Below, piece by piece: positions 9,701 to 17,488 of a DNA stretch of 24,525 bases. Below the pieces are notes generated by a model, which worked only from the letters and a program-made list of their open reading frames with translations, was not told the DNA's origin and did not search any database. The first letter of the stretch is position 1, and every line of letters begins with the position of its first letter. The translations under genes were made by a program, and so were the position numbers. This DNA is from CAZRUA01 sp964603125 (GTDB taxonomy: Bacteria; Bacteroidota; Bacteroidia; B-17B0; Aurantibacillaceae): contig CAZRUA010000052.1 in NCBI GenBank assembly GCA_964603125.1, positions 1 to 24,525 of the forward strand, given 5' to 3'.

Positions 9701-12122
9701 TACAACCTCCAGTACCAGTTACGTTTAAAGTGATAGTAAAGTTACCTGTAGTTGAGTAGGTATGGCTTGGGTTGGTAGCAACAACAGTACTTAACGTATT
9801 CGTTGCACCTGAACCAGGATCACCAAAATTCCAATCAAAATTTGTGATTGTTCCACTAGGTATAGATGAAGTATTTGTAAAGTTAACAACATCAGTACAA
9901 TTTGGCGCTGGGAATGTGAAACTAGCTGTTGGTACTGGATTTACTACAACAACAGCCGTTGCAGTATCTTTACAGCCTGCTGTATTTGTTATAATTAATT
10001 GTGCATTAAAGGTTCCTGCAGTTGGATAAACAAATGAAGTGCTAGCAACGTTCCCGCCATCTGGTGTCCCGTCAGTTTGATAATCCCATTGGTAATTGGT
10101 AATAGCTCCAACTGTAGCAACACTAGTACTAGTAAATGTTATTGCTGTTCCTTGACATACTGGTGTGTTTGTTGTGAAACTTGCTACCGGCGCAGCATCA
10201 ATTGTTACAGGTTGAGTCACTGAATTGGTACATCCACCACCTGCTGTAACTGTTAAGGTAACATTAAATGTACCTGTTGTTGCATAGGTATGATTTTGAG
10301 TTGCATTTGTTGCAACACTTGCTGTTGTTGCATCACCAAAATTCCAATCGTGCGTTGTTATTGAACCAGTTGAATTATTAACAAATATTGCATTGTTAGA
10401 ACATACAGGTGGTGTATAAGTAAATGCAGCAACAGGAATTGCGTTAACTGTAACAGGCACAACTAAAGTATCTTTACAACCACCCGTGTTTGTAATAATT
10501 AATTGAGCGTTAAACGTTCCTGCTGTTGGGTATGTAAATGTTGGATTGGCAGTTGTATTATCTGTTGAACCATTGGATGTAAAGTCCCAAGCATAATTGG
10601 TAATTGCACCAGCTCCAGCAACACTTGTTGCACTGTTAAATGTATTAGCAGTACCTAAACATACAGGTGTGTTAACTGTAAAAGCGGCTGTTGGTGCAGC
10701 TGTAATAGTAATGTTATGAGTTATTGTATTGGAACACCCTCCAGCTGCAGCAGTTGTTAAAGTAACAACGTAGTTTCCAGGTGCTGAGAATGTATGTGAA
10801 ATAGGGGCACCTGTTGCAGCAACAACGTTATTTGCCGCTCCTGACCCCGGATCTCCAAAATCCCATGTATATGTATCTATTGTGCCAACAGAAGTTGTTG
10901 CATCAAAGGTTGCTTGATTTTGGCAAGCAGGGGTTGCGAAAGTAAATGCTGCAGTCGGCGGAACGGCAGGAGTTAAAACATAAGTTATGTTAGGAGCGAC
11001 GCATCCGCCAGCTGTAGTTAAACTAACGGTATAGGTTCCTGGAGCATTTGTATTAATACTTTGCCCATTGGCCGGCCCGACTATTCCTGGTCCTGTCCAA
11101 CTATATGTAGCATAACCTCCCGGAGCTGTTAAAGTATTGTTTACAGAACAATTTCCTGGAGCAGGAGTAATTACTGGAGCAGCACAGTTAAAATCTAAAT
11201 ATGCGTACCCATAGTGTCCACCTTGTCCACAATCTGAAACTAAATAATTCATAGTAACCGTTTGACCAACATAAGCACTTAAATCTACGGTTACTGTCGT
11301 CCAGTTACGGTAAGCTCCACCGCCACAGGTTGTAAAAGTTACGAATGAAGGGTCATTACCAGATGTATTGTATTGCGCAGCATATGAGCCACAAGGAATT
11401 GTTGCTCCGTTAACAGATACGTCAACCGCAAAGTAAGGCATCTCACTAGCGGCATGACCTGAAACAGGATCATTAAAAACTACTGCATATTGATAAGTAA
11501 ATAAAGTTTGTCCTGCAGCAACCACAAAGGATTGTTGTATTGAATTAATTTCACCACCCGTTATACTATTTCCTAATTGAACTGATGTAGTTCCTCCACC
11601 TGGAGCTAATGTTGAAATTGGTACACAAGCATCTGTACCAGCACCGACCGTTGAAACTACACATGCGCCTGGGCTAACAGTACAATTTGGAGTACAGCTT
11701 GAATTAAAACCAGTATATTGTGTCCAACCAGTTAATGTTCCATCTTCAAAGCCCGGGTTTGTACAAGCTAAAACAGGCAAAGGCGGATTGTAGTTATTTC
11801 TTTCAGCTATGCTTTTTTTAACTTGTATATGAATCTTTTTTCTAAGCTCAATAAATTGATCGAACTCAGGGCCAACTATATTTTTAGACTCTGCTTCTTT
11901 CAAAACTCCAACCATGTCGAAATCTTTCAGGTACTTTTCATTTTCTTCAGCTTCACGCTGTAAATCAGCTTTCGACTTAAGTTTGGCTTTTTCTTCAAAA
12001 TACTTGTCGGAATGGATATGACCATCGTGTTGACTGTAAATGAAAGTGTTAGCAGAAAATAGGGGAATTAGTATTAAAGAAATCTTTAAATACTTTGATG
12101 CAGATAATAGCTTTTTTATCAT
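6786..12122 (-). CDS. Giant PKD-repeat surface protein with type B T9SS (gliding motility-associated) C-terminal domain
   Basis: This is a 1778-residue secreted protein. Residues 1-30 form a signal peptide (ending NTFIYS). Residues 31-113 are charged and probably helical, beginning with His-rich HDGHIHSD. Residues about 118-313 form a beta-rich module starting NPGFEDGTLTGW, typical of jelly-roll carbohydrate- or protein-binding domains. From about 388 to 1685 there are 15 PKD-like repeats of about 84 residues (NFGDPGSGA-type strands, YPTAGTFN, GCKDT). Residues 1686-1778 are the type B T9SS signal (FIPNAFSPNGDGVNDGF, then FDRWG and LWDGK). I infer an outer-surface adhesin or filament exported by T9SS. 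Substrate and partner are unknown, and the CHU_C name does not prove a gliding role. It is a single-gene unit with its own promoter and terminator; hemF lies upstream on the same strand. Confidence 0.92.
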   Translation of the reverse strand: MIKKLLSASKYLKISLILIPLFSANTFIYSQHDGHIHSDKYFEEKAKLKSKADLQREAEENEKYLKDFDMVGVLKEAESKNIVGPEFDQFIELRKKIHIQVKKSIAERNNYNPPLPVLACTNPGFEDGTLTGWTQYTGFNSSCTPNCTVSPGACVVSTVGAGTDACVPISTLAPGGGTTSVQLGNSITGGEINSIQQSFVVAAGQTLFTYQYAVVFNDPVSGHAASEMPYFAVDVSVNGATIPCGSYAAQYNTSGNDPSFVTFTTCGGGAYRNWTTVTVDLSAYVGQTVTMNYLVSDCGQGGHYGYAYLDFNCAAPVITPAPGNCSVNNTLTAPGGYATYSWTGPGIVGPANGQSINTNAPGTYTVSLTTAGGCVAPNITYVLTPAVPPTAAFTFATPACQNQATFDATTSVGTIDTYTWDFGDPGSGAANNVVAATGAPISHTFSAPGNYVVTLTTAAAGGCSNTITHNITITAAPTAAFTVNTPVCLGTANTFNSATSVAGAGAITNYAWDFTSNGSTDNTTANPTFTYPTAGTFNAQLIITNTGGCKDTLVVPVTVNAIPVAAFTYTPPVCSNNAIFVNNSTGSITTHDWNFGDATTASVATNATQNHTYATTGTFNVTLTVTAGGGCTNSVTQPVTIDAAPVASFTTNTPVCQGTAITFTSTSVATVGAITNYQWDYQTDGTPDGGNVASTSFVYPTAGTFNAQLIITNTAGCKDTATAVVVVNPVPTASFTFPAPNCTDVVNFTNTSSIPSGTITNFDWNFGDPGSGATNTLSTVVATNPSHTYSTTGNFTITLNVTGTGGCTHDTTMNVLISLPPVASFTHDAPVCFGTAVNFNSTSTPTVGVISTTSWDFTNDGTSDALGAAASNNYASANTYTAELLVINSFGCKDSITQTIIVNPMPVPSISANNVCLNVGTTFTNNTPVAPPVTSWHWDFGTAATNDTSNVQTPSYTYTAAGVYTVTLTAAIGPCSATVTTTDTVHPNPVAAFTAPNSCVYTTVNYNNTTPNPGPNDNIAVYNWNFADASSGANNSSALASPSHLFSADGQYNVTLIVTTNHGCKDTANSTITIFPKPVADFTSTTVCFGNNTTLTDGTTINGPDNIATYCWDVNTSLATCELNGVGPHNYPGLAGTYPISLLVTSNNGCLDTVTKTITVYPKPVANFTLTNVCDGVSSTFTNTSNETILNTEWDWTDDGVFDNTGTPTTHLYPVGTPGTFTVTMITTTNDGCKDTLSKPVTVHPNPVASFTSDSVCINFATTLTNTSTIGGPDVISNNNWDMNNDGSVEYFSPNSSHSFTPSGNHPVELMVVSNFGCKDSIVGNVFVHAAPVVNITSTPVCFGFPTTFNNTTTVTGGTIQQVDWVFGGPTPNTLTQVNPPLTATHAYPQAGTFTTTLTATSNAGCVTAGSILVTVHPKPVASFNYVRTCEGSLMNLNDLSTVTPTGAITAWDWSVDNAATASIAQNPSLAVGTPGLHNVTLISTTNNGCKDTITTPVYLNPNPVPSILGDDLAGCPTHCVNFTGNATNVPNSTITNWAWDFGNGLNSTLQNDASCYTSTSYDQNTLYDVHLTLTTDSGCVGTKDNLGYITVYPTPIADFTFAPTEPAPDINEPLVLFTNLSLGADHSYWNFGDAYSDPSLNTTTVTHPQHFYYSYDPHDYVVTLAVDNNYGCVDTIRKTVEIKPDFSFFIPNAFSPNGDGVNDGFNGKGIGIDKYEIWIFDRWGNMIWYADSLDKLWDGKVQGKDEIVLQDVYVWKVKFKDILSKKHEYHGTVTVVR
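7068..10961 (-). repeat. Tandem array of 15 PKD-like domain repeats within the surface-protein gene
   Basis: The repeats have a period of about 250 bp. Each begins with a variant of P-V-A-S-F-T, has W-D-F-G-D-like residues in the middle and ends with GGC or GCKDT. The six N-terminal repeats alternate between two subtypes, giving a visible 504-bp super-period (for example 9964 against 10468). Later repeats are more diverged and mostly carry the GCKD type. Confidence 0.85.
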
Positions 12123-12154
12123 GCTTTATAAAATTAGGGTTAGTAATAACTAAG

Positions 12155-12186
12155 CTAAAATAAGCATTATTTTGCTCAAAAACAAA
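12155..12186 (-). promoter_or_regulatory. Candidate promoter of the PKD-repeat gene
   Basis: On the minus strand TTTG (12186-12183) is separated by 20 bases from TATTTTAG (12162-12155), a one-mismatch match to the Bacteroidota -7 consensus TAnnTTTG. It lies 32 bases before the ATG at 12122. A second TTTG sits a few bases further in, so the exact -33 element is uncertain. Confidence 0.45.
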
Positions 12187-12241
12187 GAATTAAGCTCTTT
12201 TTTTGGTTTGATATTGAGATAAAAGTCAGATAAAAGCAATT

Positions 12242-13162
12242 TTATGCCCAATCAATGCCCTTTTTGAGAAGATTAATTGTTTTTTCTTCTTCCGAATTAG
12301 TTATCAACTTAAAGTTATACTCCCAAGAAGCAAATTTGGGTAAACTCATTAATATCGACTCTATTCGGCCATTGGTTTCTAAACCAAATTTAGTTCCTTT
12401 GTCGTATACTAAATTAAACTCAACGTAGCGTCCACGTCTTAATAACTGCCATTGTTTGTTTTCTTCAGAAAAGGTTGTTTTTTGTCGTTTTTTTACGATT
12501 TCTGAGTAAATTATTGCAAAATTCTCGCCTACTTCTTGCCAAAATGCAAAATTTTGCGCAAAACTCATTTCCGAATCTTCATTTAATCTGTCAAAGAAAA
12601 TGCCTCCAATACCTCGTGTTTCGTTTCTATGCTTAATAAAGAAGTAATCATCGGCCCAGTTTTTATACTTTGTATAGTAGGTTTTATTGTGTTTGTCGCA
12701 TACGTTTTTTAAAGCTGTGTGAAAGTATTTTGCATCTTCTTCAAAAATGTAGTGAGGGGTTAAATCAATGCCACCACCTAACCATTTTGTTCCATTACTC
12801 ATTTCAAAATAACGTATGTTCATGTGGATAATTGGAACCCACGGATTAGCAGGATGAATTACAATTGAAACCCCAGTTGCAAAAAAAGTTGATTCGGCTT
12901 GTGAACTCTCGGCTGTGCTATGTTGTTTTTCTATTAACAAAAAAGAAGGTGTTTTGCCATGCACTGCTGAAAACATTACCCCGCCTTTTTCAAAGGTATT
13001 TCCATTTTGTATTACTTTACTTATGCCGCCACCGCCTTCTTCACGTGTCCATTCATCATGACTAAATTTTGCTTTATCATCCAGTTTTTCGAGACTCGCG
13101 CAAATATTTAACTGCAAATTTTTTAACCAATTTGCTATTTCTTCTTTATTATTATAAATCAT
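12242..13162 (-). CDS. hemF: Oxygen-dependent coproporphyrinogen III oxidase
   Basis: The enzyme oxidatively decarboxylates two propionate side chains of coproporphyrinogen III to give protoporphyrinogen IX, using O2, late in heme synthesis in the cytoplasm. The 306 residues contain GGGGISKVIQNG (43-54), HPANPWVPIIHMNIRYF (103-119), GGGIDLTPHY (129-138) and the family signature around YFFIKHRNETRGIGGIFFD (173-191). RRGRYVEFNLVYDKGT lies toward the C-terminus. All main signature blocks are intact. I chose the ATG at 13162 rather than the in-frame TTG one codon upstream. The gene starts 5 bases after the LysM lipoprotein stop, so the two are almost certainly co-transcribed. Its presence suggests an aerobic or facultative lifestyle. 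Confidence 0.96.
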   Translation of the reverse strand: MIYNNKEEIANWLKNLQLNICASLEKLDDKAKFSHDEWTREEGGGGISKVIQNGNTFEKGGVMFSAVHGKTPSFLLIEKQHSTAESSQAESTFFATGVSIVIHPANPWVPIIHMNIRYFEMSNGTKWLGGGIDLTPHYIFEEDAKYFHTALKNVCDKHNKTYYTKYKNWADDYFFIKHRNETRGIGGIFFDRLNEDSEMSFAQNFAFWQEVGENFAIIYSEIVKKRQKTTFSEENKQWQLLRRGRYVEFNLVYDKGTKFGLETNGRIESILMSLPKFASWEYNFKLITNSEEEKTINLLKKGIDWA

Positions 13163-13167
13163 CAAGC

Positions 13168-14997
13168 TTAGTTGATTTTGATTATTTTGTATTCATCAAA
13201 ACGCAGTAAATGGAAAGTTCTATTTTCGAATCCAGTTGTTGTAGAAGGACTGTAGAACTTATATTTTACTGAAATACCATCGCCATTAATTTTATTCAGT
13301 TGAGAATAGAATGATGGACCAAACTCTTTTAATGCTTTTAAATAATAATAACTAGCATCAAAGCCAAGGAAATAAGAATCTGTTGGGTCGGTAAAATTTG
13401 TTTTACGATAATTACTTGAAAAGGATTTTACGATAGGGCTTTTGGTATCGATGTATTGAAATTGAGGCCAAGTAAACTTAAATGTATTAAGATATTCAAG
13501 GTCCAGATTTTCGCGTGTTGTCCAGCTTTGTAATCCTATCACTATAATATCTTTTTTATCTCCAAATACATTTAATTGCGTAATAAAATCTTGTACCACA
13601 GCTTCACTATTATAAGGTACAACTAATACATTTGTTTTTGTTGAACTGATGTTTGATTTGACACCAGCCAATTTTAATACCTCTTTAATAGAATCCAAAT
13701 TATTTCCTTTTAAAGTGTGCAAACGCTCGTTGTATCTGTTTTTAAAAGCTTTTGCTTGATTTAAATCTTTCGAATCTTTTATGCCTAAATTAACAAGCAT
13801 TAAGTTTGTGTTGGACAATGAATCCATGGCGTAATCTGCAAGTAATTCCATTAAAGTTGTAGGCGATGATGTTAACTTACTTGCGTAAGGGTTTTCGTAT
13901 AAGGATTTATTTTGTGCCGAAAGTGGCGCCATAATAGGTATTTGTAAAGTTTTAGCTTGCTTTGCTATTTCTTTAAAAGTTGATGAATACATTGGTCCAA
14001 TTATTAAATCCAATGTTTTAAATTCCGATGAATTAATTGTTTTATCAAGTTTAAGAGAGTCCTTTTCACCAACATCAAATAAATGAAAATCTACCTGGAA
14101 ATCGTTTGATTTTAAAGAGTCTAATGCTTTTATAGCGCCTTCGTAAAAATCTAAAGCTAATGATGTTTGGCTGGGGAAGTTTTGCTTATTGGTAATTAAA
14201 TAATCAATATCAATATTTGCCGATTCATTAAACTGAAATGGTAAAATTAAACCTACATTGTATTTTTGTTTCTTTGGTTTATCAAGATTTACAATGCTTT
14301 TAGTTGTATCAACAACATTTGAAACTATATTGTTTGCATTTTGATTTTCGGTTTTGTTTTTACCTACAATTAAATTCATTCCCGGTTTAATGTCGGCAGG
14401 TAGCAATCCATTCCATGAAAGCAATTGGTCTAATGTAATGTTGTATTTTTTACTTATTGCATAAGCACTTTCACCAGCTTGTACTAAATGATATTTTACT
14501 GTATCGCTAGGATTAGTTGTGTTTGCAGTAGTTGTGTTAGTTACAGAGGTGTTGGTTTTAGTTTTTGCTTTAATTTTTAATACTTGTCCTTCTTTGATAC
14601 CGCTGCTGATTTCTGGGTTTAGTTCTTTAAGTTGCGATTCTGTTATATTATACTTTTTGGTAATTGCATAAACAGTTTCGCCTTTAGCAACTTTGTGTGT
14701 TTCAAAATCATCATAGTTTACACTTTGTGGTTTAGCGAAAGGTATTTTTAATTCTTGTCCTTCTTTTATTCCATCAAATGCATCTGGATTTTCAACAATA
14801 ACCGAATTTAAATCGCTATCGTAAATTTTGCAAATTGCATATAAGCTTTGACCTTTTGTTACTTTATGTATGTAATATTTCTTTCCAGAAATGGTTTGTA
14901 TGTTTTTACTCTTGCCATCCGAAGTGGTTTGGCTATGAGCTTTGCATGCATTTAGTAATACAAATAAAAGTAAAATCGCTAAATTATTTAATCGCAT
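13168..14997 (-). CDS. Lipoprotein with three LysM domains and a periplasmic-binding-protein type 1 (ligand-binding) domain
   Basis: This 609-residue protein starts with a lipoprotein signal ending in the lipobox L-N-A-C (Cys18). That supports the ATG at 14997; an in-frame TTG at 15054 would overlap guaA and bury the signal peptide. Three LysM peptidoglycan-binding modules lie at about 41-86, 100-143 and 169-212, the second and third separated by a Thr/Asn-rich linker. Residues about 246-600 resemble type 1 periplasmic binding proteins of the Leu/Ile/Val-binding kind (YNVGLILPFQF, LALDFYEGAIKALDSL, LIIGPMYSSTFKEIA, IPIMAPLSAQN). I infer a peptidoglycan-anchored envelope lipoprotein. Because no ABC transporter genes adjoin it, an LpoA-like structural or regulatory role is as plausible as solute capture. 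It is flanked by guaA (43 bp) and hemF (5 bp) on the same strand. Confidence 0.85.
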   Translation of the reverse strand: MRLNNLAILLLFVLLNACKAHSQTTSDGKSKNIQTISGKKYYIHKVTKGQSLYAICKIYDSDLNSVIVENPDAFDGIKEGQELKIPFAKPQSVNYDDFETHKVAKGETVYAITKKYNITESQLKELNPEISSGIKEGQVLKIKAKTKTNTSVTNTTTANTTNPSDTVKYHLVQAGESAYAISKKYNITLDQLLSWNGLLPADIKPGMNLIVGKNKTENQNANNIVSNVVDTTKSIVNLDKPKKQKYNVGLILPFQFNESANIDIDYLITNKQNFPSQTSLALDFYEGAIKALDSLKSNDFQVDFHLFDVGEKDSLKLDKTINSSEFKTLDLIIGPMYSSTFKEIAKQAKTLQIPIMAPLSAQNKSLYENPYASKLTSSPTTLMELLADYAMDSLSNTNLMLVNLGIKDSKDLNQAKAFKNRYNERLHTLKGNNLDSIKEVLKLAGVKSNISSTKTNVLVVPYNSEAVVQDFITQLNVFGDKKDIIVIGLQSWTTRENLDLEYLNTFKFTWPQFQYIDTKSPIVKSFSSNYRKTNFTDPTDSYFLGFDASYYYLKALKEFGPSFYSQLNKINGDGISVKYKFYSPSTTTGFENRTFHLLRFDEYKIIKIN

Positions 14998-15040
14998 AAT
15001 TTTCAAAAAAGGTCGTATTTGCAAAGTTTGTTCCAAAATA

Positions 15041-16570
15041 TTATTCCCATTCAATTGTAGCTGGAGGTTTGCTGCTTATGTCGTAAACAACGCGATTTAC
15101 TCCTTTTACCTTATTGATAATTTCGTTTGAAATTTTTGCTAAAAACTCATAAGGTAAATGGCACCAATCAGCCGTCATACCATCTGTAGAAGAAACTGCA
15201 CGCAATGCAACTACGTTTTCGTAGGTACGCTCATCGCCCATAACACCAACACTTTGTATAGGTAAAAATATTGCACCCGCTTGCCAAACCTCTTTATATA
15301 AATTAGCTGATTTTAAACCATTAATAAATATAGCATCAACTTCTTGAAGAATCTTAACTTTCGCTTCGGTAATATCTCCTAAAATGCGAATTGCTAAGCC
15401 TGGACCAGGGAAAGGATGACGATTTAAAATGTTTTCGTCAATTTCTAATGCTTTACCAACTCTTCTAACTTCATCTTTAAATAAAGTTTTTAGTGGTTCT
15501 ACAACTTTTAACTTCATGTAATCAGGTAAACCGCCAACATTATGATGTGATTTAATAGTTGCTGAAGGACCTTTAACAGAAACACTTTCAATAATATCAG
15601 GATAAATAGTTCCCTGTGCTAACCATTTTGCGTTTTCAACTTTGTGCGATTCAATATCAAAAACATCGATAAAAACTTTACCAATGGCTTTTCGTTTTTT
15701 CTCTGGGTCAGATATACCGCTTAATGCCGAGTAAAATAAATCTTTAGCATTAACACCTTTTACGTTTAACCCCATTGATTTGTAGGAGTCTAAAACACTT
15801 TCAAACTCATCCTTACGCAGTAATCCGTTATCAACAAAAATGCAATGTAAGTTTTTGCCAATTGCTTTATGCAATAAAACAGCAGCAACTGAGCTATCAA
15901 CACCGCCCGATAAACCTAAAATTACCTTCTCATCACCAATTTGATTTTTTAAATCAGCAACAGTAGTATCAATAAATGATTCAGATGTCCAGTTCCCTGA
16001 GCATTTGCAAGCTCCGTATACAAAGTTTTTCAACAAAACTGCACCTTCCGTACTATGATATACTTCGGGATGGAATTGAATACCAAATGTGGTTTCCCCA
16101 GCTATCTCAAAACCAGCTACTTTAACATCGTGTGTTGAAGCAACAATTTTATAATTATCAGGAACTTTTGCAATTGAATCACCATGACTCATCCAAACTT
16201 GCGATTCATTAGAAATTGATTTAAACAATTCGCAGCTCGAATCAACGAAATTAAGGTTTGCACGACCATATTCACGTGTGTTTGATTTTGCAACCTCGCC
16301 ACCATAAAAATGACTTAATAATTGTGCACCATAGCAAACACCTAATAATGGTAATTTTCCTTTTATATTGGATAAATCGGGTTTTAAAGGGTTTTCTTCA
16401 CGCACAGAATGAGGGCTTCCTGATAGGATAACGCCTTTTATATTGCTTCCTAAAGTTGGAATTTTATTGTAAGGATGAATTTCGCAGTAAACGTTTAATT
16501 CGCGCACACGACGAGCAATAAGCTGGGTGTATTGAGAGCCAAAATCGAGGATAAGGATTGTTTCAGTCAT
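15041..16570 (-). CDS. guaA: GMP synthase (glutamine-hydrolysing)
   Basis: It converts XMP to GMP with ATP and glutamine, the last step of de novo guanine nucleotide synthesis. The 509-residue protein has an N-terminal class I glutamine amidotransferase domain with nucleophile Cys79 (GVCYGAQ) and His167/Glu169 (FHPEV). An ATP-pyrophosphatase domain carries the PP-loop SGGVDSS at 221-227, and the C-terminal dimerisation domain contains HPFPGPGLAIR and ends in PPATIEWE. All catalytic residues are present and the length is normal. The ATG at 16570 gives the usual start (MTETILILDFGSQYTQLIARR); a TTG two codons upstream is rejected. It sits 25 bp after ung. A TAnnTTTG box directly before the ATG (16581-16574) could give it a private, nearly leaderless promoter. 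Confidence 0.98.
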   Translation of the reverse strand: MTETILILDFGSQYTQLIARRVRELNVYCEIHPYNKIPTLGSNIKGVILSGSPHSVREENPLKPDLSNIKGKLPLLGVCYGAQLLSHFYGGEVAKSNTREYGRANLNFVDSSCELFKSISNESQVWMSHGDSIAKVPDNYKIVASTHDVKVAGFEIAGETTFGIQFHPEVYHSTEGAVLLKNFVYGACKCSGNWTSESFIDTTVADLKNQIGDEKVILGLSGGVDSSVAAVLLHKAIGKNLHCIFVDNGLLRKDEFESVLDSYKSMGLNVKGVNAKDLFYSALSGISDPEKKRKAIGKVFIDVFDIESHKVENAKWLAQGTIYPDIIESVSVKGPSATIKSHHNVGGLPDYMKLKVVEPLKTLFKDEVRRVGKALEIDENILNRHPFPGPGLAIRILGDITEAKVKILQEVDAIFINGLKSANLYKEVWQAGAIFLPIQSVGVMGDERTYENVVALRAVSSTDGMTADWCHLPYEFLAKISNEIINKVKGVNRVVYDISSKPPATIEWE

Positions 16571-16595
16571 GGACAAAGATACAATTTTGTTGTTC

Positions 16596-17297
16596 TTAAA
16601 AAATATTTAATTGATTAGATTTTTCACCAATTTGCCAGTCAATTTCTTTTAAACCTTTTTCTTTTAAAAAGTTGTTGGTTTTCGAAAAATGTTGACATCC
16701 AAAAAATGCTCCACGGGCAAGGGGAGAAGGGTGTGCAGCCTCGAGTATAAAATGTTTTGAGCTTTCTATTAGTTGAGCTTTTTTAATAGCAAAATTACCC
16801 CAAAGCAAAAAAACAACATCGTTTTTTTTATTCGATATTTCTTTAATGATGTAATCGGTAAATAGTTCCCAGTTGAAATTTTTATGCGAACCTGGTTTCC
16901 CTGCTTCAACAGTAAGACAAGTGTTTAATAAAAGAATACCTTGCTTTGCCCAAGATTCTAAATTACCCGAATTGGAGATGGGAATTTTTAAATCGGTGTT
17001 TATTTCCTTGTAAATGTTTTTTAATGAAGGCGGTATTTTAACATTGTCGGAAACTGAAAAACAAAGACCATTTGCTTGTTTGGCTCCGTGATAAGGATCT
17101 TGACCTATAATCACAACTTTTAAATCACTAAAAGAAGTTAATTCAAAGGCTTTAAAAATGTCTTTTTGTGAAGGATAGACTTCGATAGTGCTATTTGCAT
17201 AAGCTAGTTTAACTTTTTCTTCAAGTTGCTTACCTTCAGTAGTTTGAAAGTAATTATCGAATGTTTTTATCCAACTAGAGTGAATATGATTATACAT
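16596..17297 (-). CDS. ung: Uracil-DNA glycosylase, family 1
   Basis: It removes uracil from DNA and so starts base excision repair after cytosine deamination or dUTP misincorporation. The 233 residues show the water-activating motif GQDPYHG with Asp67 as catalytic base and the uracil-binding segment NGLCFSV (76-82). The minor-groove intercalation loop motif is HPSPLARGAFFG with His189. The length is typical of bacterial Ung. The ATG at 17297 is the natural start (MYNHIHSSW). It is the first gene of the minus-strand run ung-guaA-LysM lipoprotein-hemF. Upstream is a 191-bp divergent region; I found no perfect TAnnTTTG box for ung in it. Confidence 0.97.
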   Translation of the reverse strand: MYNHIHSSWIKTFDNYFQTTEGKQLEEKVKLAYANSTIEVYPSQKDIFKAFELTSFSDLKVVIIGQDPYHGAKQANGLCFSVSDNVKIPPSLKNIYKEINTDLKIPISNSGNLESWAKQGILLLNTCLTVEAGKPGSHKNFNWELFTDYIIKEISNKKNDVVFLLWGNFAIKKAQLIESSKHFILEAAHPSPLARGAFFGCQHFSKTNNFLKEKGLKEIDWQIGEKSNQLNIF

Positions 17298-17437
17298 AGG
17301 TTAAAAATAGAGATTAAAATTAGATTGTAGGGGTTAATTGTTAAATAACATTAAAAAAATAAAATATTGGCATTATATATGATAGAAATGGCTCAGTAAA
17401 TTATTTTTTAAATGTGTATAAAATTTAAATCAAAAAA

Positions 17438-17468
17438 TTTGGATAATTATATTATTGGTTTAAATTTG
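17438..17468 (+). promoter_or_regulatory. Promoter of the mini-lipoprotein / bacilliredoxin operon
   Basis: TTTG (17438-17441), a 19-base spacer and TAAATTTG (17461-17468) match the Bacteroidota -33/-7 consensus perfectly. Transcription would start near 17472-17475, leaving a leader of about 15 bases before the ATG at 17489. Confidence 0.78.
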
Positions 17469-17488
17469 CCTCATCTAAACCCCTTAAA

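Noticed and set aside
8503..10029. Plus-strand open frames of 69-85 codons inside the PKD array
   Set aside because: They are antisense to a clearly coding repeat gene and recur only because the repeats recur; no promoter or family signal.
7068..10961. Possible CRISPR-like or satellite array
   Set aside because: The periodicity is of diverged protein domains in one continuous reading frame, with no identical short repeats or unique spacers.
14998..15054. Nineteen-residue N-terminal extension of the LysM lipoprotein from a TTG
   Set aside because: It would overlap guaA and place charged residues before the lipoprotein signal; the ATG at 14997 puts the lipobox Cys at residue 18.
16568..16576. 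TTG start two codons upstream of the guaA ATG
   Set aside because: The ATG at 16570 gives the family's normal N-terminus, and the TTG lies inside the TAnnTTTG-like box. Similar TTG extensions upstream of hemF (13165), the FN3 gene (18159), the DUF3592-like gene (22284) and the methyltransferase (23554) were rejected for the same reason.
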